DNA of 13,531 nt. Source: JBKPDV01 sp046728075 (GTDB taxonomy: Bacteria; Acidobacteriota; Thermoanaerobaculia; UBA5066; Gp7-AA6). The position numbers and the translations under genes are program-made. This document shows, in pieces, positions 1 to 5,720 of this stretch (the stretch's first letter is position 1; every line of letters begins with the position of its first letter). The notes below the pieces were generated by a model, which was not told the DNA's origin, made no database searches, and saw only the letters and a program-made list of their open reading frames with translations. Where the stretch lies: assembly GCA_046728075.1 (NCBI GenBank), contig JBKPDV010000130.1, positions 1 to 13,531 on the forward strand, given 5' to 3'.

Positions 1-19
1 AAACAACCCAGTGGCATGG

Positions 20-95
20 AAACTGATTACTGAAAACTGAAAACTGAAAACTCGTGACATTGGAACCGAAAACTGAAAACTGGTAACTGATCACT
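20..95. repeat. Heptamer tandem repeat array (unit AAACTGA)
   Basis: Five consecutive 7-bp units lie at 20-54 (AAACTGA, TTACTGA, AAACTGA, AAACTGA, AAACTCG). After a 15-bp interruption the pattern resumes at 70-90 with three more units and decays into TCACT directly before the ATG at 96. The period of 7 is read directly from the sequence. The array fills the whole visible upstream region of the aldo/keto reductase gene, so that gene has no recognisable Shine-Dalgarno or promoter of its own here. It resembles the heptameric short tandemly repeated repetitive (STRR) sequences described in cyanobacteria, but no relationship is implied. Confidence 0.85.
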
Positions 96-1073
96 ATGGA
101 CTACGTCCGTCTCGGCACCACGGGCCTCAAGGTCTCCCGCATCTGCCTCGGCTGCATGACCTACGGGTCGTCGAAGTGGCGTCCCTGGGTCCTCGACGAG
201 GAGGCGAGCCGGCCGCTCCTGCGTCGCGCGCTGGAGCTCGGAGTCAACTTCTTCGACACGGCGGACATGTACTCCGACGGCGCGAGCGAGGAGGTTACGG
301 GCCGGGCTTTGAAGGACTTCGCAAAGCGCCACGAAGTGGTGCTCGCGACGAAGGTCTTCTTCCCGACCGGGCCGGGGCCCAACGACCGCGGCCTCTCCCG
401 CAAGCACATCTTCGACGCGATCGACGCCTCCTTGAAACGCCTCGGCACGGACTACGTGGACCTCTACCAGATCCACCGCTACGATCCCGAGACTCCCATC
501 GGGGAGACTCTCGAGGCGCTTCACGACGTCGTGCAGGCAGGCAAGGCGCGTTACATCGGAGCTTCCTCGATGTGGGCCTGGCAGTTCGCGGAGGCTCTGG
601 CGCTTTCCGACCGGCGCGGCTGGTCGCGTTTTGTCTCGATGCAGAACCACTACAACCTCGTTTACCGCGAGGAAGAAAGAGAAATGCTGCCGCTCTGCCG
701 CGCCGAGGGGATTGGCGTTATCCCATGGAGTCCCCTCGCCCGCGGGCTGCTCACCGGCAGCCGCACGCGGGGAAAAAGCGATGCGACCCCGCGGGCGAAG
801 TCCGACGATTTCGCGCAACAGCTCTACGAGGAATCCGACTTCGACGTCGTGGACCGGGTTCTCGAGCTCGCGAAGCGGCGCGGAGTCCCTCCCGCCCAGA
901 TCGCACTGGCCTGGCTGCTGCGCCAGCCGGCGGTCACCGCGCCGATTGTGGGCGCACCGAAAATGGAGCACCTCGAGACTGCCGTCGCCGCGGTGCCGAT
1001 CAAGCTGTCGGACGAGGAGAGCCGTTTCCTCGAAGAACCTTACCGCCCCCATCCCGTTCGAGGTCATAGCTAA
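96..1073 (+). CDS. Aldo/keto reductase (YajO-like)
   Basis: A 325-residue cytoplasmic NAD(P)H-dependent oxidoreductase of the aldo/keto reductase superfamily, a single (beta/alpha)8 barrel of normal length. The N-terminus GTTGLKVSRICLGCMTYG is the usual first strand of the family. The catalytic tetrad is complete: Asp54 and Tyr59 in FFDTADMYSDG, Lys86 in LATKVFF, His127 in YQIHRYD. IPWSPLARGLLTG and the C-terminal APIVGAPKMEHLETAV match the cofactor-binding part of the barrel. It most resembles the YajO/potassium-channel-beta-like subgroup, which reduces various aldehydes; the substrate cannot be told. Start at 96 is chosen because the family motif begins six residues later; there is no Shine-Dalgarno, and the upstream DNA is heptamer repeat. 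The DUF4097 gene follows after 64 bp on the same strand and may be cotranscribed, without an evident functional link. Confidence 0.93.
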   Translation: MDYVRLGTTGLKVSRICLGCMTYGSSKWRPWVLDEEASRPLLRRALELGVNFFDTADMYSDGASEEVTGRALKDFAKRHEVVLATKVFFPTGPGPNDRGLSRKHIFDAIDASLKRLGTDYVDLYQIHRYDPETPIGETLEALHDVVQAGKARYIGASSMWAWQFAEALALSDRRGWSRFVSMQNHYNLVYREEEREMLPLCRAEGIGVIPWSPLARGLLTGSRTRGKSDATPRAKSDDFAQQLYEESDFDVVDRVLELAKRRGVPPAQIALAWLLRQPAVTAPIVGAPKMEHLETAVAAVPIKLSDEESRFLEEPYRPHPVRGHS

Positions 1074-1123
1074 CTGTTGGAATGGGTGGAACTTCCCGGG
1101 TGCCGTTGCGTACAGGAAGGTAA

Positions 1124-1130
1124 GGGGAGG
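1124..1130 (+). promoter_or_regulatory. Shine-Dalgarno of the DUF4097 gene
   Basis: GGGGAGG ends 7 nt before ATG 1138. It decides the start: the reading frame is open far upstream (to 631) inside the aldo/keto reductase gene, but only this ATG has a ribosome site and is followed by a signal peptide. Confidence 0.85.
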
Positions 1131-1137
1131 TTCCGTC

Positions 1138-1932
1138 ATGGGTGCTCTCAACAAAACGGCTGTCTGGCCGGCGCTCTTTTTCGCCGCCGGACTCGTTCAA
1201 GCCTCGGATACCAAAGAGGTTCACCGTACGCTGCCGCTCGCTCAGGACGGGCGGGTTTCCATCGAGACATTCAAGGGGAGCGTCACGGTCAGCACGTGGG
1301 ACCGGCCGGAAGTCAAGATCGACGCGGTCATCGAGCCGGACGGCACAGACTCCGACCAGAAAGAAAAGGTTGCCGAGACGGAAGTCCGCATCTCGGGCTC
1401 CGGCTCGTCGGTGACGATCCGCTCGGACTACCACAACGCCCATCACCTCCACAGCTTCCTGAGCGGTCTTTTCGATTGGAATTCGGGTGTTCTTCCCCTG
1501 GTCCGATACACGATCCAGATGCCGGTGACCGCGCGCCTGGAGATCGAAGACCACAAATCCGACATCCAGGTGTCCGGCCTGAGGTCCGACCTCAAGCTGC
1601 ACACGTACAAAGGAACTGGTCGCATCACGGGTCTCGACGGCGCAGCCCGCATTGAGACCTACAAAGGCGACATCCGGGTCGAATTCGCGCGTTACTCGCA
1701 CGACAGCCGGTTCGAGACGCACAAGGGGGACATCGAGGTGCGCCTCCCGCGGGACAGCCGGTTCGAGCTGGACGCTGACGCCGGCCGCAGGGGCGGCGTG
1801 GAATCCGATTTCGCAATGACCACTCGAGCAGGGAACTGGCGCGCGACACACGCCTCGGGAGCCATCAACGGCGGCGGACCGAGAATGCACATGACCACCT
1901 ACAAAGGGACGCTGAAAGTCAGAGCCACCTAG
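1138..1932 (+). CDS. Secreted DUF4097-type beta-helix-like protein
   Basis: A 264-residue protein starting with a signal peptide (ALNKTAVWPALFFAAGLVQA, cleavage probably near residue 22). The rest is beta-rich and looks like the DUF4097 / adhesin-like family, in which short strands stack into a right-handed helix; these proteins lie outside the cytoplasm and have no known enzyme activity. A four-residue motif T-[FYH]-K-G recurs at residues 44-47 (TFKG), 156-159 (TYKG), 174-177 (TYKG), 194-197 (THKG) and 254-257 (TYKG). It is mostly followed by a short acidic or polar beta strand such as DIRVE or DIEVR, as expected for successive rungs. A His-rich patch NAHHLHSF is near residue 100-107. DUF4097 proteins often sit next to anti-sigma or cell-envelope stress genes; none is visible here. 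Family assignment is from the repeat style and is fairly but not fully certain. Confidence 0.8.
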   Translation: MGALNKTAVWPALFFAAGLVQASDTKEVHRTLPLAQDGRVSIETFKGSVTVSTWDRPEVKIDAVIEPDGTDSDQKEKVAETEVRISGSGSSVTIRSDYHNAHHLHSFLSGLFDWNSGVLPLVRYTIQMPVTARLEIEDHKSDIQVSGLRSDLKLHTYKGTGRITGLDGAARIETYKGDIRVEFARYSHDSRFETHKGDIEVRLPRDSRFELDADAGRRGGVESDFAMTTRAGNWRATHASGAINGGGPRMHMTTYKGTLKVRAT

Positions 1933-1934
1933 CC

Positions 1935-1998
1935 GGAGACGGGAGACGAAAGACTTCCGTCCCCATACTGACTATCGACTACCGACTACCGACTCCTG
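1935..1998. repeat. Two heptamer arrays filling a convergent gene junction
   Basis: The gap between the DUF4097 gene (ends 1932) and the ABM-like gene (ends 1979, minus strand) is built almost wholly from 7-bp units. The first array, 1935-1955, reads GGAGACG, GGAGACG, AAAGACT. After a 8-bp break the second, 1964-1998, reads CATACTG, ACTATCG, ACTACCG, ACTACCG, ACTCCTG. The second array runs into the minus-strand gene, supplying its stop codon and last residues. No intrinsic terminator (GC stem plus T tract) is visible in this convergent junction. Confidence 0.85.
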
Positions 1999-2404
1999 TC
2001 CTCTCGTCAGTCACGATCTGGTAGTGCCGCACGTCCGGCTCCACTTCGATCAAGTACTCGCGGTCCCGGGGCAGGATGACGGTCTTCTGGTAATCGGCGC
2101 CGGCAAAATTCTTTACGGCCTCGATCGAATCCCAGATGGAGATCACGACAAACTCGGCGTTGTCTCCGTCCGTTCGTCTGAGGACCGTGACGCCCCGGTT
2201 GCCGGGAGTCGCGCGGATCTTCGCGATTCCGTTCGCATCCAGGTAACGGGCGTACTCGTCGGCCTTCGACGCCGGCGTGCGGCCGCGCCAGATGCGCGCG
2301 ATGGCAGTCTGCGGCGCGGGCGCAGCGTTTGGTTTGTCCTGCGCAACCGCAGCGAAGGGACTCAGCAGAGCGATGGCGAAAACGAGGAGAGTCTGTCGGT
2401 TCAT
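1979..2404 (-). CDS. Small secreted ABM-like (dimeric alpha/beta barrel) protein
   Basis: A 141-residue protein with a clear signal peptide (NRQTLLVFAIALLSPFAAVA, residues 2-21). The mature part reads as one ferredoxin-like alpha/beta domain of the antibiotic biosynthesis monooxygenase (ABM) / dimeric alpha-beta barrel superfamily: a strand IARIWRGRT, a helix ADEYARYLDANGIAKIRAT, then strands GVTVLRR and FVVISIWDSIEAVKNFAG, the last a hallmark-like W-x-S/D-x-E-A-x-x-x-F pattern. Members include heme-degrading and quinone monooxygenases, but many export-signal members are uncharacterised. Its ATG overlaps the TGA of the ceramidase-like gene (ATGA), and GGAGG (plus strand 2409-2413) lies 4 nt upstream, so translation is probably coupled. 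The last residues VGSR and the TAG stop are encoded inside a heptamer repeat array, so the C-terminus may have been altered by repeat insertion. Confidence 0.8.
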   Translation of the reverse strand: MNRQTLLVFAIALLSPFAAVAQDKPNAAPAPQTAIARIWRGRTPASKADEYARYLDANGIAKIRATPGNRGVTVLRRTDGDNAEFVVISIWDSIEAVKNFAGADYQKTVILPRDREYLIEVEPDVRHYQIVTDERTGVGSR

Positions 2405-3204
2405 GGAACCTCCGACGAGGGATTTTCTACGATTGGGCGCCGGCGCGCGAGCATGAAGAGCACGAGAGCCGCCGCGGCTGCGGCGGCGAGATGCTTCAAG
2501 GTGTGCCCGCTGACGAACTCAGTCGAGCGCAGGATCTTCTCGTCCGCGAGCTCGAACGACTTGGCGAGTGCGTAGAAGCCGCCGACGCCCCACAGGACGC
2601 CCCCGAGCGTGTAGCGCGCCGGGTAGAGCACCAGAAGAAGGCCGAGAGCCAGGACAGGGTAGTACTGGACCAACGCATAGGGTCGCAGGTCGCCTCGGCC
2701 GGCTTGCTCGGTGAAGCGCCAGTAGAGAACGCTCGCGATGCCCGCGAGAAGGAACGGCGCCAGGAGCCTTCGCGCGAGGTCCGGGCGGACGCGCTCCGCG
2801 AGGAATGCAGCGAAGAGCGAAAGAAAGACGACGGTCATCGGGAGGCGGTCCCACACGAGGCGGGCGTGATCCGGGGCCAGGTGGTACCAGGCCGAGCCGA
2901 ATGCCGTCAGGCAGACGCCGGCAAAAAAGAAAAAGTAGGGGAGGCGCTCGCGTGATTCGCGGAAGGCGGTTGCCGACCGATCCGTCGAGAGGAAGAGGAG
3001 GCCGGCGGCCCCCGCGAGCAGAAACGCGAGGTTGGACAGAACGTTGGCGGCGTTGGGGATTCCGAGCATTGTTCGCGTGTCCGCGAAGAGGTCGTAGCGG
3101 GGATCCTGGGGAATCGGGCCATGCCAGGTGAGAACGACCGCGCCGGCGAACGCCGGGGCCAGGAGAACGATTTCCCGCCAATGGCGGCGCAGCCACTGTG
3201 TCAC
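2401..3204 (-). CDS. Ceramidase-like (CREST superfamily) integral membrane protein
   Basis: A 267-residue polytopic membrane protein with about seven hydrophobic segments (near residues 11-26, 52-72, 88-104, 122-136, 147-161, 178-194, 201-216, 236-252; the exact number is uncertain). It carries the signature of the alkaline ceramidase/CREST family: Ser104 and His108 in FGSAWYHLAPD, Asp119 in WDRLPMT, and His234 and His238 in SGHTLKHLAAA. In characterised relatives these bind Zn and support amide hydrolysis. Bacterial members of this group are mostly untested, so the lipid amide substrate is unknown. The GTG at 3204 is chosen because it is the last start before the first membrane helix; longer readings run into REP-like repeats. 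There is no convincing Shine-Dalgarno, so the start could be slightly upstream. Its TGA overlaps the ABM-like ATG by 4 bp, forming a two-gene operon. Confidence 0.82.
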   Translation of the reverse strand: MTQWLRRHWREIVLLAPAFAGAVVLTWHGPIPQDPRYDLFADTRTMLGIPNAANVLSNLAFLLAGAAGLLFLSTDRSATAFRESRERLPYFFFFAGVCLTAFGSAWYHLAPDHARLVWDRLPMTVVFLSLFAAFLAERVRPDLARRLLAPFLLAGIASVLYWRFTEQAGRGDLRPYALVQYYPVLALGLLLVLYPARYTLGGVLWGVGGFYALAKSFELADEKILRSTEFVSGHTLKHLAAAAAAALVLFMLARRRPIVENPSSEVP

Positions 3205-3264
3205 GAGAGAGTCCAACGCGATCGGGCTCTGATCTTCATCCCGAGCAACCCTGCGGCGCCTCCT

Positions 3265-3279
3265 GTCATTCCGAATGAC
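3265..3279. repeat. Short perfect palindrome GTCATTCCGAATGAC
   Basis: A 6-bp perfect stem (GTCATT/AATGAC) with a CCG loop. It looks like the two outer ends of the larger GTCATYC...GATGAC palindromes nearby with the middle lost. It lies in the divergent intergenic region 3205-3441. Confidence 0.7.
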
Positions 3280-3285
3280 GCTGTT

Positions 3286-3365
3286 GTCATCCTGAGCGAA
3301 GCGAAGGATCTGCTTCGGCGGGACGGAGAGAGCAGATCCTTCGTCGCTCCGCTCCTCAGGATGAC
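3286..3365. repeat. REP-like inverted repeat pair (GTCATCCTGAGCGAAG type)
   Basis: The left arm, 3286-3314, begins GTCATCCTGAG and ends AAGGATCTGCT. The right arm, 3331-3365, is its reverse complement at both 11-bp ends, with the centre diverged (CGAAGCG on the left against 13 bp on the right). The two arms flank a 16-bp spacer and could fold into a large imperfect hairpin. This sequence type (GTCATCCTGAGCGAAGCGAAGGATCT) is a widely dispersed intergenic palindrome in many GC-rich genomes and often yields spurious translations. Here it lies between divergent genes, not after a gene end. Confidence 0.85.
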
Positions 3366-3376
3366 AGAAAGGAGTG

Positions 3377-3426
3377 GTCACTCTGAACGAAGCTGATGTC
3401 ATCCTGAGCGAAGCGAGGGATCTGCT
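3377..3426 (+). repeat. Further direct copies of the REP-like unit
   Basis: A degenerate, truncated copy at 3377-3392 matches 13 of 16 bases of GTCATCCTGAGCGAAG. A near-complete copy at 3398-3426 differs from the 3286-3314 arm by one base (GAGGGATC against GAAGGATC). The last copy ends only 15 bp before the ATG of the PLP enzyme gene at 3442, so promoter and leader signals of that gene must lie within or upstream of the repeats. Confidence 0.85.
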
Positions 3427-3441
3427 GATAAGCTCGCCGCA

Positions 3442-4395
3442 ATGATCGGCCTCGGCCAGATCCGCGCGGCGGCGCAACGGATCTCCGGAAAGGTCCATCA
3501 CACACCGCTCTTTTCCTCGACCGAAATCGGCTCTTGCGCCGGCGTTCGCCTTTTCTTGAAGTGCGAGAACTTTCAGAAGACGGGCTCGTTCAAGCCGCGG
3601 GGAGCCCTCAACAAGGTGCTCTCTCTCTCGGACGAAGAGCGCGGCCGCGGACTCGTCACGGTTTCCGCGGGCAACCATGCGCAGGCCGTAGCCTGGGCGG
3701 CGCGAATCGCGGGGGCTGTCTGCGCGGTCGTGATGCCGAAGGATGCGCCCAGGTCCAAGCTCGAGGCGGTGCGGGGCTACGGGGCGGAAGTGATCCTTCA
3801 CGAGGACCGCGCGACTCTCTTCGACAAGTTGAACGAAGTTCGGGAAGCGCGCGGACTGACCTTCATCCATCCCTTCGACGATCCCGTGGTGCTCGCCGGA
3901 GCGGGCACGGCAGGCCTCGAGATTCTGGATGCCGCTCCCGAGACGGACGTGGTCCTCGTTCCGGTCGGGGGCGGCGGCCTGCTGGGCGGAGTCGCGTCGG
4001 CGATCAAGCAGCTGCGCCCGATGACGCGCATCGTCGCCGTGGAGCTCGCGGAAGGGCCCGGCCTGTCGCCCGCGCTCGCGGCCGGGAAGCCCGTTCCCGT
4101 TACCCGGCCGCCCCACACGCTGGCGGACGGAATGACACCGCCCTTCGTGGGGGCGCTGCCGCTCGAGATCGCGCGCGAAGCGGTGGATGAGATCGTCCTT
4201 GTGACGGAGAAGGAGATCATCGAGGGCATGCGCCTGCTGATGACCCGAGCCAAGCTCTACGTCGAAGGCTCCGGAGCGGCGACCATCGCAGCGCTCGTGG
4301 CCGGCAAGACGAAGCCGCCCGCCGATTCTCGGGTGGTCGCGATCGTCTCCGGGGGCAATGTCGATCTCGATCGCATGGCGGAGGCACTCGGATGA
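3442..4395 (+). CDS. PLP-dependent threonine dehydratase / serine racemase-type enzyme
   Basis: A 317-residue fold-type II PLP enzyme of the threonine ammonia-lyase/serine racemase family, without the C-terminal ACT regulatory domain of biosynthetic IlvA. Visible elements are the Schiff-base Lys51 in TGSFKPRGALNK, the substrate-contact loop VSAGNHAQ (residues 74-81), the phosphate-binding loop PVGGGGLLGG (Gly176-179) and the ring-nitrogen region IVSGGNVDLDRM near the C-terminus. Likely reactions are Thr to 2-oxobutanoate or Ser deamination/racemisation; the sequence alone does not separate them. The usual GQGT loop reads GAGT here (residues 153-156). The ATG at 3442 fits the family N-terminus (IRAAAQRISGKVHHTPL), though no Shine-Dalgarno precedes it and REP-like repeats end 15 bp upstream. 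Its TGA overlaps the next gene's ATG (ATGA), suggesting translational coupling. Confidence 0.92.
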   Translation: MIGLGQIRAAAQRISGKVHHTPLFSSTEIGSCAGVRLFLKCENFQKTGSFKPRGALNKVLSLSDEERGRGLVTVSAGNHAQAVAWAARIAGAVCAVVMPKDAPRSKLEAVRGYGAEVILHEDRATLFDKLNEVREARGLTFIHPFDDPVVLAGAGTAGLEILDAAPETDVVLVPVGGGGLLGGVASAIKQLRPMTRIVAVELAEGPGLSPALAAGKPVPVTRPPHTLADGMTPPFVGALPLEIAREAVDEIVLVTEKEIIEGMRLLMTRAKLYVEGSGAATIAALVAGKTKPPADSRVVAIVSGGNVDLDRMAEALG

Positions 4396-4817
4396 CGAGC
4401 CCGGAAGACACGGCCGTTTCGGCTGCGAATCTCGGCTTCTACCGCGCTCTCGAGGCGCGCGACCTCTCGGCGATGGAGATCGTGTGGGCGCACGAAGAAG
4501 CCGCGACGTGCGTTCACCCCGGATGGCACCGACTGGACGGCTGGGTCGAGATCCGGCGCTCCTTCGAGAACATCTTCAGCAACTCACGGCCGTGGACCGT
4601 ATCCTGCCGCGACGTGCGCGTGGCCGTTCTGGGAGATCTCGCCTGGGTCACGTGCGTGGAGGTGATCATTCCCTTCGGCGGAGACGAGGACGAGGATGCC
4701 GCGCGGATGCAGGCGACCAATCTCTTCGTCCGGACCGACGGAGAGTGGAAGATGATCCATCACCACGCCTCTTCCTCCCCGACCGAGGGCAGCGACGAGG
4801 AAGAGCCGGTGAACTGA
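4392..4817 (+). CDS. SnoaL/NTF2-like domain protein
   Basis: A 141-residue soluble protein with no signal peptide. It has the single-domain NTF2-like pattern of the SnoaL_3/DUF4440 type: an N-terminal helix AANLGFYRALEARDLSAMEIVWA, the WxxLDGWVEIRRSFENIF region, then strands TVSCRDVRVAVLGDLAWVTCVEVI and ATNLFVRTDGEWKMIHHHASS. The G-x-W-K-[MI]-x-H-x-H end is typical of the fold. Members are enzymes (isomerases, cyclases) or ligand-binding proteins, and this one has no assigned role. Residues GGDEDEDAARM form an acidic loop, and the C-terminus is acidic (EGSDEEEP). It starts within the dehydratase stop codon (ATGA), and its GGAGG at 4380-4384 lies inside the dehydratase coding region, 7 nt from the start, so the two are very probably one operon. 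Confidence 0.85.
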   Translation: MTSPEDTAVSAANLGFYRALEARDLSAMEIVWAHEEAATCVHPGWHRLDGWVEIRRSFENIFSNSRPWTVSCRDVRVAVLGDLAWVTCVEVIIPFGGDEDEDAARMQATNLFVRTDGEWKMIHHHASSSPTEGSDEEEPVN

Positions 4818-4819
4818 CA

Positions 4820-4902
4820 GTTCAAGATTCAAAGTTCAAAGTTCAAAGTTGGAGGGGGCCGAGAAGCCTCAAACATTGAACCTTGAACCTTGAACATTGA
4901 AC
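4820..4902. repeat. Inverted pair of heptamer arrays (TTCAAAG and CCTTGAA)
   Basis: Just after the SnoaL-like stop, four 7-bp units run through 4821-4848 (TTCAAGA, TTCAAAG, TTCAAAG, TTCAAAG). After a GC-rich spacer of 21 bp (4851-4871), four more units lie at 4874-4901 (CATTGAA, CCTTGAA, CCTTGAA, CATTGAA). The second set is the reverse complement of the first type, so arms 4820-4850 and 4872-4902 can pair at 26 of 31 positions. Most mismatches fall at one position of the heptamer. The whole block sits in the leader of the VIT-type transporter gene, ending 3 bp before its GGAGG. Confidence 0.88.
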
Positions 4903-4915
4903 CCCGGAGGTCCCC

Positions 4916-5611
4916 ATGCCCCAGACACCTCATATCGAGAAGCACTTCACCGCCTCGGAAAGGATCCGCGACGTCGTCATCGGCATGTCCGACGGGCTGA
5001 CCGTCCCGTTCGCGCTGGCGGCAGGCCTGTCCGGCGCGGTCGATTCGACGAAGGTCGTGATCACGGCGGGACTGGCGGAGATCGCCGCCGGATCGATCGC
5101 GATGGGCCTCGGCGGATACCTCGCGGCTCGCACGGATGCCGAGCACTATGCCTCGGAGCTCGCCCGCGAACACCGCGAAACAGTGGAGATGCCCGCCGAG
5201 GAGACCAAAGAGGTCGTGGACGTGTTCGAGGAGTACGGCTTGCCGCACCCGATCGCGGTCCAGGCGGCGCACGCGATCCGAAAGGATCGCCGGCGATGGG
5301 TCGACTTCATGATGCGCTTCGAGCTGGGTCTCGAGAAGCCCGACCCCAGGCGCGCGCGAACGAGCGCGCTCACGATCGCGCTTTCCTATGTGGTGGGAGG
5401 GCTCGTCCCGCTCGCGCCCTACTTTTTCCTGCACCCGATGAAAACGGCGCTCCTGGGGTCCGTCGCGATCACGCTGCTCGCGCTCCTAGTGTTCGGCTAC
5501 GTGAAGGGGCGCTTCACCGTGAAGAAGCCTTTGAGGAGCGCCTGGCAGACGGCGCTCGTGGGCGGGCTCGCCGCGGCGGCGGCGTTTGCGATCGCGAAAG
5601 CGATCGGGTAG
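4916..5611 (+). CDS. VIT1/CCC1-family Fe2+/Mn2+ transporter
   Basis: A 231-residue inner-membrane protein of the VIT1/CCC1 family, which exports or sequesters Fe2+ and Mn2+. The first helix holds the family motif SDGLTVPFALAAGLSG (residues 25-40, Asp26) and the second AGLAEIAAGSIAMGLGGYLA (51-70). A cytoplasmic segment of about 75 residues follows (71-145), rich in Glu (EHYASELAREHRETVEMP, ETKEVVDVFEEYG). It corresponds to the metal-binding domain seen in plant VIT1. Three further helices lie near 150-170, 178-197 and 211-229. Length and five-helix plan are normal for the bacterial subfamily, and no ferritin-like domain is fused. GGAGG at 4906-4910, 5 nt before ATG, fixes the start. Upstream sits the inverted heptamer block; no metal riboswitch or Fur/MntR box could be recognised. 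Confidence 0.93.
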   Translation: MPQTPHIEKHFTASERIRDVVIGMSDGLTVPFALAAGLSGAVDSTKVVITAGLAEIAAGSIAMGLGGYLAARTDAEHYASELAREHRETVEMPAEETKEVVDVFEEYGLPHPIAVQAAHAIRKDRRRWVDFMMRFELGLEKPDPRRARTSALTIALSYVVGGLVPLAPYFFLHPMKTALLGSVAITLLALLVFGYVKGRFTVKKPLRSAWQTALVGGLAAAAAFAIAKAIG

Positions 5612-5643
5612 CGATCCGAGGACATCTCCCTGCGCGGGGACGT

Positions 5644-5720
5644 GGCGGCCTCGGTGGTGGAAGCCGAGTCTGGCCGCCAGGCTTTCGGCCGCGGCGCTGG
5701 CTGGTGCCAGCGGCGGCCGA
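5644..5720. other. Two adjacent GC-rich hairpins in a convergent junction
   Basis: Hairpin one pairs GGCGGCC plus TCGG (5644-5654) with CCGA plus GGCCGCC (5664-5678), leaving a 4-nt bulge. Hairpin two pairs TCGGCCGC (5685-5692) with GCGGCCGA (5713-5720) and, inside it, GCTGGC (5696-5701) with GCCAGC (5706-5711) around a TGGT loop. Neither is followed by a T tract on either strand, so they are not canonical intrinsic terminators, although they lie where the transporter gene (+) and peptidase gene (-) converge. No gene is supported in 5612-5902. Confidence 0.7.

Noticed and set aside
27..1154. 375-codon minus-strand frame opposite the aldo/keto reductase gene
   Set aside because: Complete catalytic tetrad on the plus strand; the minus frame also reads through the heptamer array.
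3205..4116. N-terminal extension of the ceramidase-like frame (about 300 more codons)
   Set aside because: It runs through the REP-like palindromes and antisense to the dehydratase gene, with a low-complexity translation; the GTG at 3204 precedes the first membrane helix.
20..4902. CRISPR array
   Set aside because: The repeats are 7 bp with no spacers; there is no cas gene.
4818..4915. Metal-sensing riboswitch before the VIT-type gene
   Set aside because: The leader is made of heptamer repeats; none of the conserved bases of the Mn (yybP-ykoY) or NiCo classes could be recognised.
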